The notes below the pieces were generated by a model, which saw only the letters and a program-made list of their open reading frames with translations, ran no database searches and was not told where the DNA came from. DNA of 56,509 bases from JBDUCV01 sp040003255. Lineage in GTDB: Bacteria > Actinomycetota > Actinomycetes > Mycobacteriales > Jatrophihabitantaceae. Below are positions 22,594 to 32,060 of the stretch, piece by piece. The translations under genes were made by a program, and so were the position numbers. The DNA lies in NCBI GenBank assembly GCA_040003255.1, contig JBDUCV010000005.1, positions 1 through 56,509 on the forward strand. The letters run 5' to 3'. Position 1 is the stretch's first letter, and each line of letters starts with the position of its first letter.

Positions 22594-24608
22594 GCGCGCA
22601 CTGCCGCCGCGATGGACGCGGCGTAGACCGCCGCGCCGTCTGGCCGCAGGTGCAAGCCGTCGTCGTAGAACCAGTTCGGCTGCCCGTTCGAGAGGCGATA
22701 CCAGTCGACGAGCACCGCGTTGCGGTGGCGCTTGACCGCGGACGCCAGTGTCGCGTTGTTCGGTTCCTGCCAAGCACGCGGGACCCGATCCGTCACCACG
22801 ACAATGCGCGACCGGTCGGTCAACGCCGCCAGCGTGGCGGCTAGATCGGCCGCGGAGATGATCCCGTTGTCGCCGGCGTGGATCACCACCACTGACGCCA
22901 GCGAGCCAGCCACCTGCCGTGCGGCGACGTCGGCGAAAACGTCCCTTGGTTGCCGTCCCTCGATGGCTGAGATGTCGGCCTGTGGCAGGTCGGCACGCAG
23001 CGACGCGCCGGCGCCGAGCATCACCGAGTCACCGAAGGCACTCACCCGCGGATCGAGCACTCGAACGAGTTGCCGTGGGCGTACCGGCGCCGGCGCCGGA
23101 CGACGCGCAGCTGTGGCCGCCGCCCGTGACGGGCTACCGGAGCTGGCCGGACGCCGGGACCCCGTCGGTGCCGGTGACGCGCTGGACGTCGGCACCGCCC
23201 GGGCGTCGGCGACGACCGCCCGGCGGTCCACTGGCGTCGCCGCCACGAGAGCCGCAGCCGCCGACGCGACCACGGTTACTGCGACACACGCAGCGGCGGC
23301 CACCAGCCGGAGGCGCGCAGCTTGGGACAGCGAGCGGCAGCCGACCGCAGCGAGCACACCCCGCAGACCGTTGCGGCGGAAGGGCTGCTCCACCAGGCGG
23401 AAACTCGCCTCGGCCAGCCCCAAGGTCAGCAGTAGCCGCAGCGCGAGCACGAGCGGGGCTGATGCATGAACGTCGACACCGGGACGGGTCAGCACGGCAA
23501 CCGGCCAGTGCCAGAGGTAGATCGAGTACGAGCGTTCGCCCAGGTAGCGCAACGGAGCCCGCTCGAGCAGCAGGCCGATCAAGCTGCCTCGGCGGGGGAC
23601 GGTAGCGACGAGAACCGTGCATAGGGCGCTCACGGCGAGAAAGCCGCCGCGGTAGAGCCCGGGCGAGAACTCGTTGACACCGGTCGCGATCGCGCCCAGC
23701 GCCACCAGCGCGCCCAGCGCCATCACATCGGTAAGGAATGACCCGCGCAGGATCGGCCGCCGGACCCCGAACCGCGCCACGATGGACAGCGCGCCGGCCG
23801 CCGAGCCCAACAGCAGCCCCATCGCGTGCGTGTCGGTGCCGAAGTAGACGCGGCCGGAATCCGCGCCATAGGGCACATCGGACCGGATCGCCAGCGCTGC
23901 CATCACCGCGCTCGAGACGAGGGCCAAGACGACCGCGACGAGCGCCACCCGCGCCAACGCCCCGGGGGTGAGCACCACCGTTCGGCTGCGGAGCATGAAC
24001 ATCGAGCCGAAGACGATGGCTAGCAGGCACGGCCAGACGAGGTAAAACTGCTCCTCGATCGCGAGTGACCACAGATGTTGGAGTAGCGGCGGCCGGCCGG
24101 CAGAGACGAAGTAGGGCTGGTGCTCGCCGATCAGCCACCAGTTGGCTACGTACCCCAGGCTCGCGGGCACACCGCCGCGCAGCGTCACGAGCTCGTCGGG
24201 CCAGAACAGCGCCGCTCCGGCCACCGCCACGACCACGAGCACGACGACCGCGGGCACCAACCGGCGTACACGTCTGCGATAGAAATCGACGAGGTCCAGG
24301 CGGCCGCGAACGTCTACCTCGCCGAGGAGCAGCCTGGTGATCAGGTAACCACTGAGCACGAAAAACAGGTCGACGCCCAGGAAGCCACCGGGCAACGCGG
24401 TCGGCGCGAAGTGAAACGCCACGACCGCGCCGACCGCGAGCGCGCGCAGGCCGTCCAGCCCGGCGAACCACGGCGAGCCGGGCCAGCGCTCGGTTCGTGG
24501 CTCATGCGGTGCGTGGGCTGCGTCCACGATCCCCCATTCGGTGCGACGCGATGCGACGCTCAACAGGTCATCGTCGCAACAGATTGCAGGCCGATCCGGG
24601 AACGCCAC
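22590..24608 (-). CDS. Acyltransferase-3/SGNH membrane protein (OatA-like)
   Basis: An integral membrane O-acyltransferase of up to 672 residues. The N-terminal acyltransferase-3 domain (about 45-400) starts FAGLDGLRALAVGAVVAFHF, includes GGFLGVDLFFVLSGYLITRLL and HLWSLAIEEQFYLVWP, and has about ten hydrophobic spans. A Pro/Ser/Ala-rich linker (about 455-520) leads to a C-terminal SGNH domain with GDSVMLG (block I Ser), VVIHAGDNG (block III) and DGLHLRPDG (block V Asp and His). This is the OatA architecture, which acetylates peptidoglycan or glycans outside the cell. The start is uncertain: GTG 24527 is an alternative and sits closer to the conserved region. Confidence 0.85.
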   Translation of the reverse strand: MAFPDRPAICCDDDLLSVASRRTEWGIVDAAHAPHEPRTERWPGSPWFAGLDGLRALAVGAVVAFHFAPTALPGGFLGVDLFFVLSGYLITRLLLGEVDVRGRLDLVDFYRRRVRRLVPAVVVLVVVAVAGAALFWPDELVTLRGGVPASLGYVANWWLIGEHQPYFVSAGRPPLLQHLWSLAIEEQFYLVWPCLLAIVFGSMFMLRSRTVVLTPGALARVALVAVVLALVSSAVMAALAIRSDVPYGADSGRVYFGTDTHAMGLLLGSAAGALSIVARFGVRRPILRGSFLTDVMALGALVALGAIATGVNEFSPGLYRGGFLAVSALCTVLVATVPRRGSLIGLLLERAPLRYLGERSYSIYLWHWPVAVLTRPGVDVHASAPLVLALRLLLTLGLAEASFRLVEQPFRRNGLRGVLAAVGCRSLSQAARLRLVAAAACVAVTVVASAAAALVAATPVDRRAVVADARAVPTSSASPAPTGSRRPASSGSPSRAAATAARRPAPAPVRPRQLVRVLDPRVSAFGDSVMLGAGASLRADLPQADISAIEGRQPRDVFADVAARQVAGSLASVVVIHAGDNGIISAADLAATLAALTDRSRIVVVTDRVPRAWQEPNNATLASAVKRHRNAVLVDWYRLSNGQPNWFYDDGLHLRPDGAAVYAASIAAAVRA

Positions 24609-24650
24609 GCGGCGCCGGCCACAGCAGCCGGGTCGGTGAATTTCGAATTG

Positions 24651-26732
24651 CTAGCGGTTCGGCACAGTCGCTGCGCTTGCGGCGTCAGGACCGTCGACGA
24701 GCAGGACGCGGAAGCCGTCCTCGTCCAGGATCGGCACGCCGAGCGAGGCGGCCTTCTCATATTTGGTTCCAGGGGCATCGCCGGCGACGACAAAGGACGT
24801 CTTCTTCGATACCGAGCCCGACACTTTGCCCCCGCGGGACGTGACGGCCTCGGTGGCCGTGTCGCGCGAGAAGTCCACCAGCGAGCCGGTGATCACCACC
24901 GTTACCCCGTCGAGCGGACCTGGACCGTCGTCGACGGTGGCGTCGGCCAGCGAAACCCCGGCCGCGCGCCACTTGTCGATGATCGTCCGGTGCCAGTCGA
25001 CGTCGAACCATTCGCGAACCGCCGCGGCGATCGTCGGTCCGACGCCGTCTGCGGCCGCGAGCTCGTCAGCCGATGCGGCGGCGATCCGGTCGAGTGAACC
25101 GAACTCGCGCGCGAGCGCCTGGGCGGCTGTCGGCCCGAGGTGGCGAATCGACAAGCCGACGAGCGCGCGCCATAACGGCCGGTGCTTGGCCACGTCGAGG
25201 TTGTCGAGCAGCCGCTGCGCGTTGGCGGTCAGCCCGCCGTCCTTGCGGGTGAACAGCGGTACCCCATCGAGCGCCTCGGCGGTGAGCCCGAACACGTCAC
25301 CCTCGTCCTGGACGACCTTCGCCTGCAGCAACGCGACTGCAGCTTCGTAACCCAGCACCTCGATGTCGAACGCGCCCCGCCCGGCGAGATGAAAGATGCG
25401 CTCCCGCAGCTGCGCCGGGCAGGAGCGGGTGTTGGGGCAGCGCAGGTCGGCGTCGCCTTCCTTCTGCGGACGGAGCGGTGTGCCGCACTCGGGGCATTCG
25501 GTCGGCATCACGAACGGCCGCTCGCTGCCGTCGCGCAACGCAACGACCGGGCCGACGATCTCTGGGATCACGTCGCCCGCCTTGCGCAGCACGACCGTGT
25601 CGCCGATCAATAAACCCTTGCGTTGCACCTCGGCGGCGTTGTGCAGGGTCGCCAGTTCGACCGTCGACCCCGCGACACGCACCGGCGCCATCACACCGAA
25701 CGGGGTGACCCGGCCGGTTCGCCCGACGTTTACCCGGACGTCGAGCAGCTTGGTGTTGACCTCTTCAGGCGGGTACTTGAACGCGATTGCCCAGCGCGGC
25801 GCCCGACTCGTCGAGCCGAGCCGCCGCTGCAGCGTCAGGTCGTCGACCTTCACGACCACGCCGTCGATCTCGTGTTCGACGCTGTGCCGGTGCTCGCGGT
25901 AATGCTCGATGAACTCCTCGACGCCCACCAGGTCGGCCCGCAGGTCGAAACGGGCCGACGTCGGCAACCCGAAACCATGCAGCAGGCCGTACCACGCCGA
26001 CTGGGTGTCGACGGCGGGACCGCCCTCGACCCGGCCGACCCCATGCACGACCATCCGTAGCGGCCGCGACGCGGTGACGCGCGGGTCCTTCTGCCGCAGT
26101 GAGCCGGCCGCGGCGTTGCGTGGGTTCGCGAACGGCGCCTTGCCCGACTCGACGAGTGCGGCGTTGAGCGCCTCGAACGCCGCACCGGGAAAGAACACCT
26201 CGCCGCGTACCTCGAGCACCCGCGGGACGTCGTTGCCGACCAGCCGGTTCGGGATGCCGTCGACGGTGCGGATGTTGGGGGTGACGTCCTCGCCGGTGCG
26301 TCCGTCGCCACGCGTGGCGCCGCGCACCAGCCTTCCGTCCTGGTAGACCAAATCGACTGCGAGCCCATCGACTTTCAACTCGCACAGGTATGCCGGGATG
26401 GTGCCGGCATCTCGTTCGACCCGCTGCGCCCACCCGGCTAGCTCCTCGGTGGAAAACGCGTTGTCGAGGCTCAGCAAGCGCTCGAGGTGCTCGACCGGGG
26501 TGAACAACGTCGAGTACGTGCCACCCACCCGCTGCGTCGGCGAGGACGGCGTGCGCAGCTCGGGGTAGGCGTCCTCGAGTTCCCGTAGCCCGCGCATCGC
26601 TTGGTCGTAGTCGGCGTCGCTAATCGTCGGTTCGTCGAGCACGTGGTAGCGGTAGGCGTGTTCGTCAAGTTCCTGCGAGAGTCGGGCGTGCTCTTCTCGT
26701 GCCGTGACCGGCGGGGCGCTGACGTCGCTCAC
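24651..26732 (-). CDS. ligA: NAD-dependent DNA ligase
   Basis: The 693-residue replicative DNA ligase. The N-terminal Ia domain contains YHVLDEPTISDADYD. The adenylated Lys is K120 in CELKVDG. The OB fold, the four-Cys zinc finger (CPECGTPL, then CPN and CPAQ), helix-hairpin-helix repeats and a C-terminal BRCT domain (LDGVTVVITGSLVDF) follow in the usual order. GTG 26732 is preferred over a longer TTG start at 26774 because TACTTT lies 7 nt upstream (leaderless) and the length then matches the family. An inverted repeat CCTGTC/GACAGG abuts the -10. Confidence 0.96.
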   Translation of the reverse strand: MSDVSAPPVTAREEHARLSQELDEHAYRYHVLDEPTISDADYDQAMRGLRELEDAYPELRTPSSPTQRVGGTYSTLFTPVEHLERLLSLDNAFSTEELAGWAQRVERDAGTIPAYLCELKVDGLAVDLVYQDGRLVRGATRGDGRTGEDVTPNIRTVDGIPNRLVGNDVPRVLEVRGEVFFPGAAFEALNAALVESGKAPFANPRNAAAGSLRQKDPRVTASRPLRMVVHGVGRVEGGPAVDTQSAWYGLLHGFGLPTSARFDLRADLVGVEEFIEHYREHRHSVEHEIDGVVVKVDDLTLQRRLGSTSRAPRWAIAFKYPPEEVNTKLLDVRVNVGRTGRVTPFGVMAPVRVAGSTVELATLHNAAEVQRKGLLIGDTVVLRKAGDVIPEIVGPVVALRDGSERPFVMPTECPECGTPLRPQKEGDADLRCPNTRSCPAQLRERIFHLAGRGAFDIEVLGYEAAVALLQAKVVQDEGDVFGLTAEALDGVPLFTRKDGGLTANAQRLLDNLDVAKHRPLWRALVGLSIRHLGPTAAQALAREFGSLDRIAAASADELAAADGVGPTIAAAVREWFDVDWHRTIIDKWRAAGVSLADATVDDGPGPLDGVTVVITGSLVDFSRDTATEAVTSRGGKVSGSVSKKTSFVVAGDAPGTKYEKAASLGVPILDEDGFRVLLVDGPDAASAATVPNR

Positions 26733-26739
26733 GGCAGTG

Positions 26740-26763
26740 AAAGTACCTGTCCGGTCTGACAGG
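26740..26763 (-). promoter_or_regulatory. ligA promoter with inverted repeat
   Basis: On the minus strand TACTTT (26740-26745) lies 7 nt before the GTG of ligA. CCTGTC and GACAGG (26746-26763), a 6-bp inverted repeat with a 6-nt centre, occupies the -35/spacer region right next to it. No clear -35 hexamer is seen. A regulator could bind there. Confidence 0.45.
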
Positions 26764-26903
26764 TCCTGCGCCAACCGTCAGCCCTTGGGCGCAGACGAAA
26801 GCTGCCCTCCGACAATTGCCGCTCCTCATCGGTCGCTCGTTCTTCTCTCTCGTGGGTTCGGTAGGGACGGTGATGGGCAGGGCATGCCGTTTCTGCGGCG
26901 CCA

Positions 26904-27826
26904 TCACCCGACGCCGGTCAGGACGGTGCTACTGCTCTCGCGCACGACGAGAGCTGGAGGGATCAGCACGTGGGCGGACTTGGTGACTTCACCGGTTAGG
27001 TGCTCGAGCAATAGCTCGATGACCTTCTCGGCGACGGCTTCGAGGGGCTGGCGCACACTCGACAACCCGGGCCGCACCACGGTCGCGACCGGGCCGTCGT
27101 CGAAACCGGTCACCGCCACATCGTGGCCGGCCCGAAGCCTGCGGTCGTCGAGCGCGCGCAGGGCGCCCAGCGCCATCGTGTCGCTGACGCACACGACAGC
27201 CGTGGGCGGCGTGGCCGAATCGAGCAGTCGCTCGGTAAGGGCGGCACCGGCCGCGACCCTCTCCTCTGCCCGCAGGACCAAGCCGCGTTCGGCAGTCGAC
27301 GCGCCTCGATGGCCCGCTGCCAACCGTGGAACCGGTCGTCGCCAACACCGCTGCCTTCGGGCCAGCCGATGAACGCGATGCGCCGATGACCCAGACCGGC
27401 CAAGTGATCGACAGCGTCTGCGACACCGACCGCACCGTCGACGTCGACCCACGAATGGGCCGATCGTGCGACCCCCCACGGGCGGCCGAAGGCGACGAAA
27501 GACGCGCCGCGGCTGATCAGCCACGTTGGCCGCGGGTCCACGAAGTGCGACCCCGAGATGACATATGCGTCTACGGCATTGCGACGTACCAGGTCGTCGA
27601 GCACGTCGATCTCGGCGTCGTCGGAGCCAGCTGCGAAACTGAGGATGTCGTAACCGCGCTCGCGGGCAGCGACGCAAAGCGCGTGCAGAAAGCGGTCGAG
27701 GACGGCGCCCGACCCCATATCCGAGATCGGCAGCAAGCGGCAGGCCAGCAGTCGGGTTGCCTGGGTACGCAGGGTGCGGGCGGCATGGTTCGGCCGATAG
27801 CCGAGCTTCTCGACCGTAGTGTCCGT
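26904..27826 (-). pseudogene. Broken LacI-family transcriptional regulator
   Basis: LacI-type sequence is split between frames. One frame holds the end of the DNA-binding region and the first sensor lobe (TVEKLGYRPNHAARTLR, LLPISDMGSG, FVAFGRPWG, GLGHRRIAFIGWPEGSG, GWQRAIEARRLP). After about 27288-27296 the reading moves to another frame (AERGLVLRA, VVCVSDTMALGALRAL, VAVTGFDDGPVA, SSVRQPLEAVAEKVIELLL) to the TGA at 26904. The first 25 or so residues, carrying the helix-turn-helix, are also missing; homology begins near 27826, next to the start of the divergent debranching gene. It cannot make a working repressor unless a sequencing error is involved. It may once have controlled that neighbour. 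Confidence 0.8.
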
Positions 27827-27855
27827 TTCCGGATCGCAACCAGGAGGCCGCCGTC

Positions 27856-29955
27856 ATGTGTCCAGATGCGCCGACCTCACCGAATCCAGACGGATCTCAG
27901 CCGTACCTGCACGAGCTCGTGGTCGCCGTGCGCGCCCCGACGCTCGGACTGTCGCGGATGGACGGTCAGTTACGCGGACGCGGGGCCGAGGGCTTCTACA
28001 TCGCCGATCGCCGGGTCCTGGTCTACCTCGTCGTGACGACCGACGGGATCGAGCCCGAACCCGTTCTCGGCCAGTCGCTCGCGTCCAGCGAGGCTCGTTT
28101 CGTCGGTGCGGTCCGCAATCTGGGTGACGATGGCCCCGACCCCACCGTGTTCATCGAACGTGCGCGCTCCGCCCGAGGGGATGGTGTGCAGGAGTCGGTG
28201 ACCATCGTGTCCAGGGCGCGAGCAGACGTGCACTGCATCGTGTCCATCGCGATGCAAAGCGATCTGCTCGACATCGCGGCGGTCAAGGCCGGCCGCCAGG
28301 GCAGGGCGTTGGTCGCCGACAGCGTCACCCCTTCGAGGGTCAGCTGGCACGGCCCGGACGGTAGCTGTGCCGTCCTCACCGCCTCCCCCGCCGCGGCCAC
28401 TGCCGAGTCACCCGCGCGACTCAATTGGGCGGTGTCCCTGAAGCCGCAACAGCGCTTCACGATCGTGCTCGGGGTGAGTCTGGAGAGCGACCCGATTGCG
28501 CCGGTGATCCTGCCCGGACGGCGCAACACGTTCGCCCGTCCGCTCATCGAGAGTGGCGACCACAGGCTGGCCGCGCTTGTCGAGCAATCCGTCGCGGACC
28601 TAAACAGCCTGGCAGCCGGCGACCCGGCCGAGCCCACCGACGGCTTTCTGGCCGCCGGGTCGCCGTGGTTCCTAACACTGTTCGGTCGCGACTCGCTGTG
28701 GGCAGCCCGGATGGCCCTGCCGCTCGGCACGGACGTTGCCGGGGGCACGTTGCGCGCGTTGCAGCGACGGCAGGGCACCCACGAGGACGCCAACACGCAG
28801 GAGCAACCCGGCAAGATCATGCACGAGTTGCGGCGAATGACATTTGAGCTGCCTGGGGCACGCGGCAACGCCATGACGCTGCCACCGCTGTATTACGGCT
28901 CGGTCGACTCCACCCCGCTCTGGATCTCCCTGCTGCACGATGCGTGGCGCTGGGGCATGCCCGAGGGCGAGGTCCGCCGACTGCTGCCCGGCCTGCTCGC
29001 CGCGCTGGACTGGCTGCGTGACTTCGCACTGGACGACTCGGGCTTTGTCCGCTACGTCGACGCGACCGGCCGCGGATTGACCAATCAGGGCTGGAAGGAC
29101 TCCCACGACTCGGTCCAGTTCCGCACCGGCGCGCTCGCCGAGCCGCCGATCGCCTTGTGCGAGGTGCAGGGCTATGCCCACCTCGCGGCGTTGCACGGCG
29201 CCGCCCTGCTCGACGCATTCGGCCTGCCGGACGCCGACGCCTGGCGGCAGTGGGCCGCCGACCTGGCCAGTCGTTTCCGTGCCCATTTCTGGGTCCCCGA
29301 CGCCGGCGGCGCCTACCCAGCCATTGCACTCGACGGGGACGGCACGCGGGTCGACACGCTCACATCCAACATCGGGCACCTGCTCAGCACCGGCCTGCTC
29401 GATGCGCTCGAGACCGAGCTTGTCGTCGCCCGGCTGGCCTCGCCCGAACTCGACTGCGGCTTTGGGCTGCGGACGATGTCCGCCGATGCGCACGGCTTCA
29501 ACCCGCTCTCCTATCACTGTGGGTCGGTGTGGTCGCACGACACCGCCATCGCGATCAGCGGCCTGGCCGCGACCGGAACAGCGACCGCCCGGGCCGCCGC
29601 CCCCAGTCTGATAGCCGGTCTGCTCCGAGCTGGCGCCGCCTTCGACTACCAGCTGCCCGAGGTCCACGGCGGCGAGGCTGCACTGCCTGGCCACCACCCG
29701 GTGCCCTACCCTGCGGCGTGCCGCCCGCAGGCGTGGTCGGCCGCCGCGGCGCTGGTTGTCGTGTCCTCGATCATCGGACTCGCGCCTGACGTACCGGGCG
29801 GGGTGCTGCGCCTCGCACCGCTCACTCCGTCACCGGTTGGCGAGCTGACCGTCCGGGGCCTCCGGCTGGGCGGCAATCGTCTTGACCTGCACCTGAGCTC
29901 TTTGGGAATTGTCGAGGTTCTGAAAGCGCCGGAGCTGCGGATCGAAATCGACTAA
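27856..29955 (+). CDS. Glycogen debranching enzyme-like GH protein (amylo-alpha-1,6-glucosidase type)
   Basis: A 699-residue protein with an N-terminal beta-rich domain (about 15-230) of the kind found before bacterial glucan debranching enzymes, then an alpha/alpha-barrel: GSPWFLTLFGRDSLWAARM, EEQPGKIMHELR-like NTQEQPGKIMHEL, PLYYGSVDSTPLWI, GLTNQGWKDSHDS and NPLSYHCGSVWSHDTAI. Candidate acid residues are in GRDSLW, GWKDS and VWSHD. Such enzymes act on alpha-1,6 links or related oligosaccharides; substrate is not certain. AGGAGG lies 8 nt before the ATG. A wrecked LacI gene faces it, and the glgX-glgB block lies 11 kb away. Confidence 0.85.
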   Translation: MCPDAPTSPNPDGSQPYLHELVVAVRAPTLGLSRMDGQLRGRGAEGFYIADRRVLVYLVVTTDGIEPEPVLGQSLASSEARFVGAVRNLGDDGPDPTVFIERARSARGDGVQESVTIVSRARADVHCIVSIAMQSDLLDIAAVKAGRQGRALVADSVTPSRVSWHGPDGSCAVLTASPAAATAESPARLNWAVSLKPQQRFTIVLGVSLESDPIAPVILPGRRNTFARPLIESGDHRLAALVEQSVADLNSLAAGDPAEPTDGFLAAGSPWFLTLFGRDSLWAARMALPLGTDVAGGTLRALQRRQGTHEDANTQEQPGKIMHELRRMTFELPGARGNAMTLPPLYYGSVDSTPLWISLLHDAWRWGMPEGEVRRLLPGLLAALDWLRDFALDDSGFVRYVDATGRGLTNQGWKDSHDSVQFRTGALAEPPIALCEVQGYAHLAALHGAALLDAFGLPDADAWRQWAADLASRFRAHFWVPDAGGAYPAIALDGDGTRVDTLTSNIGHLLSTGLLDALETELVVARLASPELDCGFGLRTMSADAHGFNPLSYHCGSVWSHDTAIAISGLAATGTATARAAAPSLIAGLLRAGAAFDYQLPEVHGGEAALPGHHPVPYPAACRPQAWSAAAALVVVSSIIGLAPDVPGGVLRLAPLTPSPVGELTVRGLRLGGNRLDLHLSSLGIVEVLKAPELRIEID

Positions 29956-29982
29956 CACACGTCCAGTCCTGCCACTGCCACG

Positions 29983-30978
29983 CTAGCCGAGCTCAGACAT
30001 CCAGCGGCCGAGCTCGGCGACCACGCGTAGGGCCCGCCGCGCGTAGGCCGGCGTCGCTCCGGCCAGGCCGCAGCCCGGGGTCGGTACCACGGCCGATGCG
30101 AGTTGCCCACGCGGAAAGCCGAGCTCTGCCCACAGTCGCTCGACGGGTGGACGGGCCGACTCGAGCGAGATGTCGCCATCGGTGGCCGGCACCACGCCCA
30201 CCCACAGCGACAGCCCGGCCTCGACGGCCTCCCCGAGCGCGTCGCGCCGAGTGTCCCCCACGGCTGCCAGGTCCAGAGCCAGCGCGTCCGCGCCGGCACC
30301 GCGCAGCAACTCGATCGGCACGTCGGACGAGCAGCAGTGCACCGCCCGTGTGCCGAACGGTGCCACCGCCAGCACCGAGCGCAGCGTTTGCTCGACGGTC
30401 GTCGCCTCGATGGCGCGCACCGTCCCGTACCCGGACGGGGTCGGCACCCGGCCGAGGATGACGGCCGGCAGCGAGGGCTCGTCGAGCTGCAGCACGACAG
30501 AAGCACCGGGCACCCGCCGGGCGACGTCGGCCAGGTGCAGGCGCAACCCTTCGGCGAGCGACGCGGCTAGCTCCCGCGTCGCGCCGTGGTCGCTGATCAC
30601 ACGATGCCCGGACGGTAGCTCGAGGCTGGCCGCCAGCGTCCACGGCCCGGTGGCCTGGATTTTCAGGGCGCCTCGGTACTCCTCTGCTTGGCGCTGCAGG
30701 GCATCGAGGTCGCGCGCCATGATGTCGCCCGCGCGGCGCAGGTCGCGGCCCGGACGTGCGGTCAACCGCCAGCCCGACGGAGCAATCTCGACGGGCAGGT
30801 CGACGAGCAGCGCCGCTCCCCTTCCGATCAGCTCGGCTCCGGGGCCGCGGGCCGGTAGTTCGGGCAGGTGCGGCAGGCCGGGCAGTTCGTCGAACACCAG
30901 CCGCAGCGCCTCGACGATGTCTGCGCCCGGCAGCGAACCGACTGCGGTGGCCGCGCCGGGTGGCCAGAGACGGGTCAT
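29983..30978 (-). CDS. Short MetE-like (cobalamin-independent methionine synthase C-terminal) protein
   Basis: A 331-residue UROD/MetE-fold protein. It begins PPGAATAVGSLPGADIVEALR, has IQATGPWTLA, VVLQLDEPSLPAVILG, and the metal-site-like AVHCCSSDVPIELL and TPGCGLAG. Full MetE is about 750 residues; this corresponds only to the C-terminal half, as does Rv3015c in M. tuberculosis. His-Cys residues suitable for Zn are present (HCC, CGL). Whether it makes methionine or transfers another methyl group is unknown. It starts 4 bp inside the mnmA stop, forming iscS-mnmA-metE-like. Confidence 0.85.
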   Translation of the reverse strand: MTRLWPPGAATAVGSLPGADIVEALRLVFDELPGLPHLPELPARGPGAELIGRGAALLVDLPVEIAPSGWRLTARPGRDLRRAGDIMARDLDALQRQAEEYRGALKIQATGPWTLAASLELPSGHRVISDHGATRELAASLAEGLRLHLADVARRVPGASVVLQLDEPSLPAVILGRVPTPSGYGTVRAIEATTVEQTLRSVLAVAPFGTRAVHCCSSDVPIELLRGAGADALALDLAAVGDTRRDALGEAVEAGLSLWVGVVPATDGDISLESARPPVERLWAELGFPRGQLASAVVPTPGCGLAGATPAYARRALRVVAELGRWMSELG

Positions 30979-32060
30979 GCGGAGACGTCGGCTGGGCGAC
31001 TCGTGGCAGTGATCGTCGCCGAGCCAAGCACCGCATCGCCGTCGTACATCACGAGCGCCTGACCCGCGGCAACGCCGCGTTGCGGCGAGGCGAGGCGAGC
31101 CGTCACGCCGCCCTCGTCAACCGTCACCGATGCAGGCGTAACCATCCCGTGCGCGCGCAGTTGCACAAGGCACTCGAATGTTGCGCCGGGCGATGAGCCC
31201 AGCGTCCACACCGGCCGTTCGGCAACAACGCGGTCGGCGTCGAGCAGCTCACCCGGCCCGACCACAACGGTGTTGGTCTTCGGCTGGATCGACAGCACGT
31301 AGCGAGGTTTCCCCCCCGGCCCGGGGCGATCCAGCTTCAGCCCCTTGCGCTGGCCGACGGTGAATCCGAACGAGCCGTCGTGGCTACCCACGACGGCGCC
31401 GCTGGCCACGTCGACGATCGGCCCCTGCGCGGCACCGAGGCGACCCGACAGGAAGCCCTGGGTGTCCCCATCGGCGATGAAGCAGATGTCGTGCGAGTCG
31501 GGCTTGGCGGCAACCGCCAGCCCGCGGGCGGCGGCCTCGGCGCGGACCTCGGACTTGGTCGAGTCGCCGAGCGGGAAGATGGCGTGCGCGAGCTGTCGAT
31601 TGGTCAGAACGGCAAGGACATAGGACTGGTCCTTCGCCCTGTCGGCGGAGCGGGCCAGCGTGCCGGCCGCCAGCCGGGCGTGGTGCCCAGTGACCACCGC
31701 GTCGAAGCCAAGGGCCAGCGCCCGATCGAGCACGGCCGAGAACTTGATCTTCTCGTTGCACCGCAGGCATGGATTGGGGGTGCGGCCTGCGGCGTACTCG
31801 GCGACGAAGTCGTCGACGACGTCGGCGCGGAACCGCTCGGCGAGATCCCAGATGTAGAACGGGATGCCGAGCACGTCCGCCGCGCGGCGGGCGTCGTTGG
31901 CGTCCTCGACCGTGCAGCAGCCCCGGGCACCGTGGCGCAGCGTCGACGGTGCGGCCGACAAGGCCAGGTGCACGCCGGTGACATCGTGGCCGACGTCGAC
32001 GGCGCGGGCGGCGGCCACTGCCGAGTCGACACCGCCGCTCATCGCGGCAAGGACCCTCAC
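30975..32060 (-). CDS. mnmA: tRNA 2-thiouridylase
   Basis: A 361-residue ATP-dependent enzyme that thiolates U34 of tRNAs for Lys, Glu and Gln. The PP-loop SGGVDS is at residues 8-13, the first catalytic Cys is in NPCLRCNEKIKF, and the second in SHDICFIADGD. C-terminal beta-barrel domains follow. Start GTG 32060 overlaps the iscS stop (GTGA), and its own stop overlaps the next gene, so production is coupled to the sulfur donor IscS. The in-frame extension to 32780 lies inside iscS and is not coding. Confidence 0.96.
   Translation of the reverse strand: MRVLAAMSGGVDSAVAAARAVDVGHDVTGVHLALSAAPSTLRHGARGCCTVEDANDARRAADVLGIPFYIWDLAERFRADVVDDFVAEYAAGRTPNPCLRCNEKIKFSAVLDRALALGFDAVVTGHHARLAAGTLARSADRAKDQSYVLAVLTNRQLAHAIFPLGDSTKSEVRAEAAARGLAVAAKPDSHDICFIADGDTQGFLSGRLGAAQGPIVDVASGAVVGSHDGSFGFTVGQRKGLKLDRPGPGGKPRYVLSIQPKTNTVVVGPGELLDADRVVAERPVWTLGSSPGATFECLVQLRAHGMVTPASVTVDEGGVTARLASPQRGVAAGQALVMYDGDAVLGSATITATSRPADVSA

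Noticed and set aside
24527..24608. Extra 27 residues at the acyltransferase N-terminus
   Set aside because: Not rejected outright: the sequence has no family features, but GTG 24527 has a poorly spaced ribosome site, so I kept the longer frame and flagged the doubt.
27856..29955. Long antisense frames within the debranching gene (for example 28672-29697)
   Set aside because: These are typical high-GC shadow frames; the plus-strand frame has all family motifs and a ribosome binding site.
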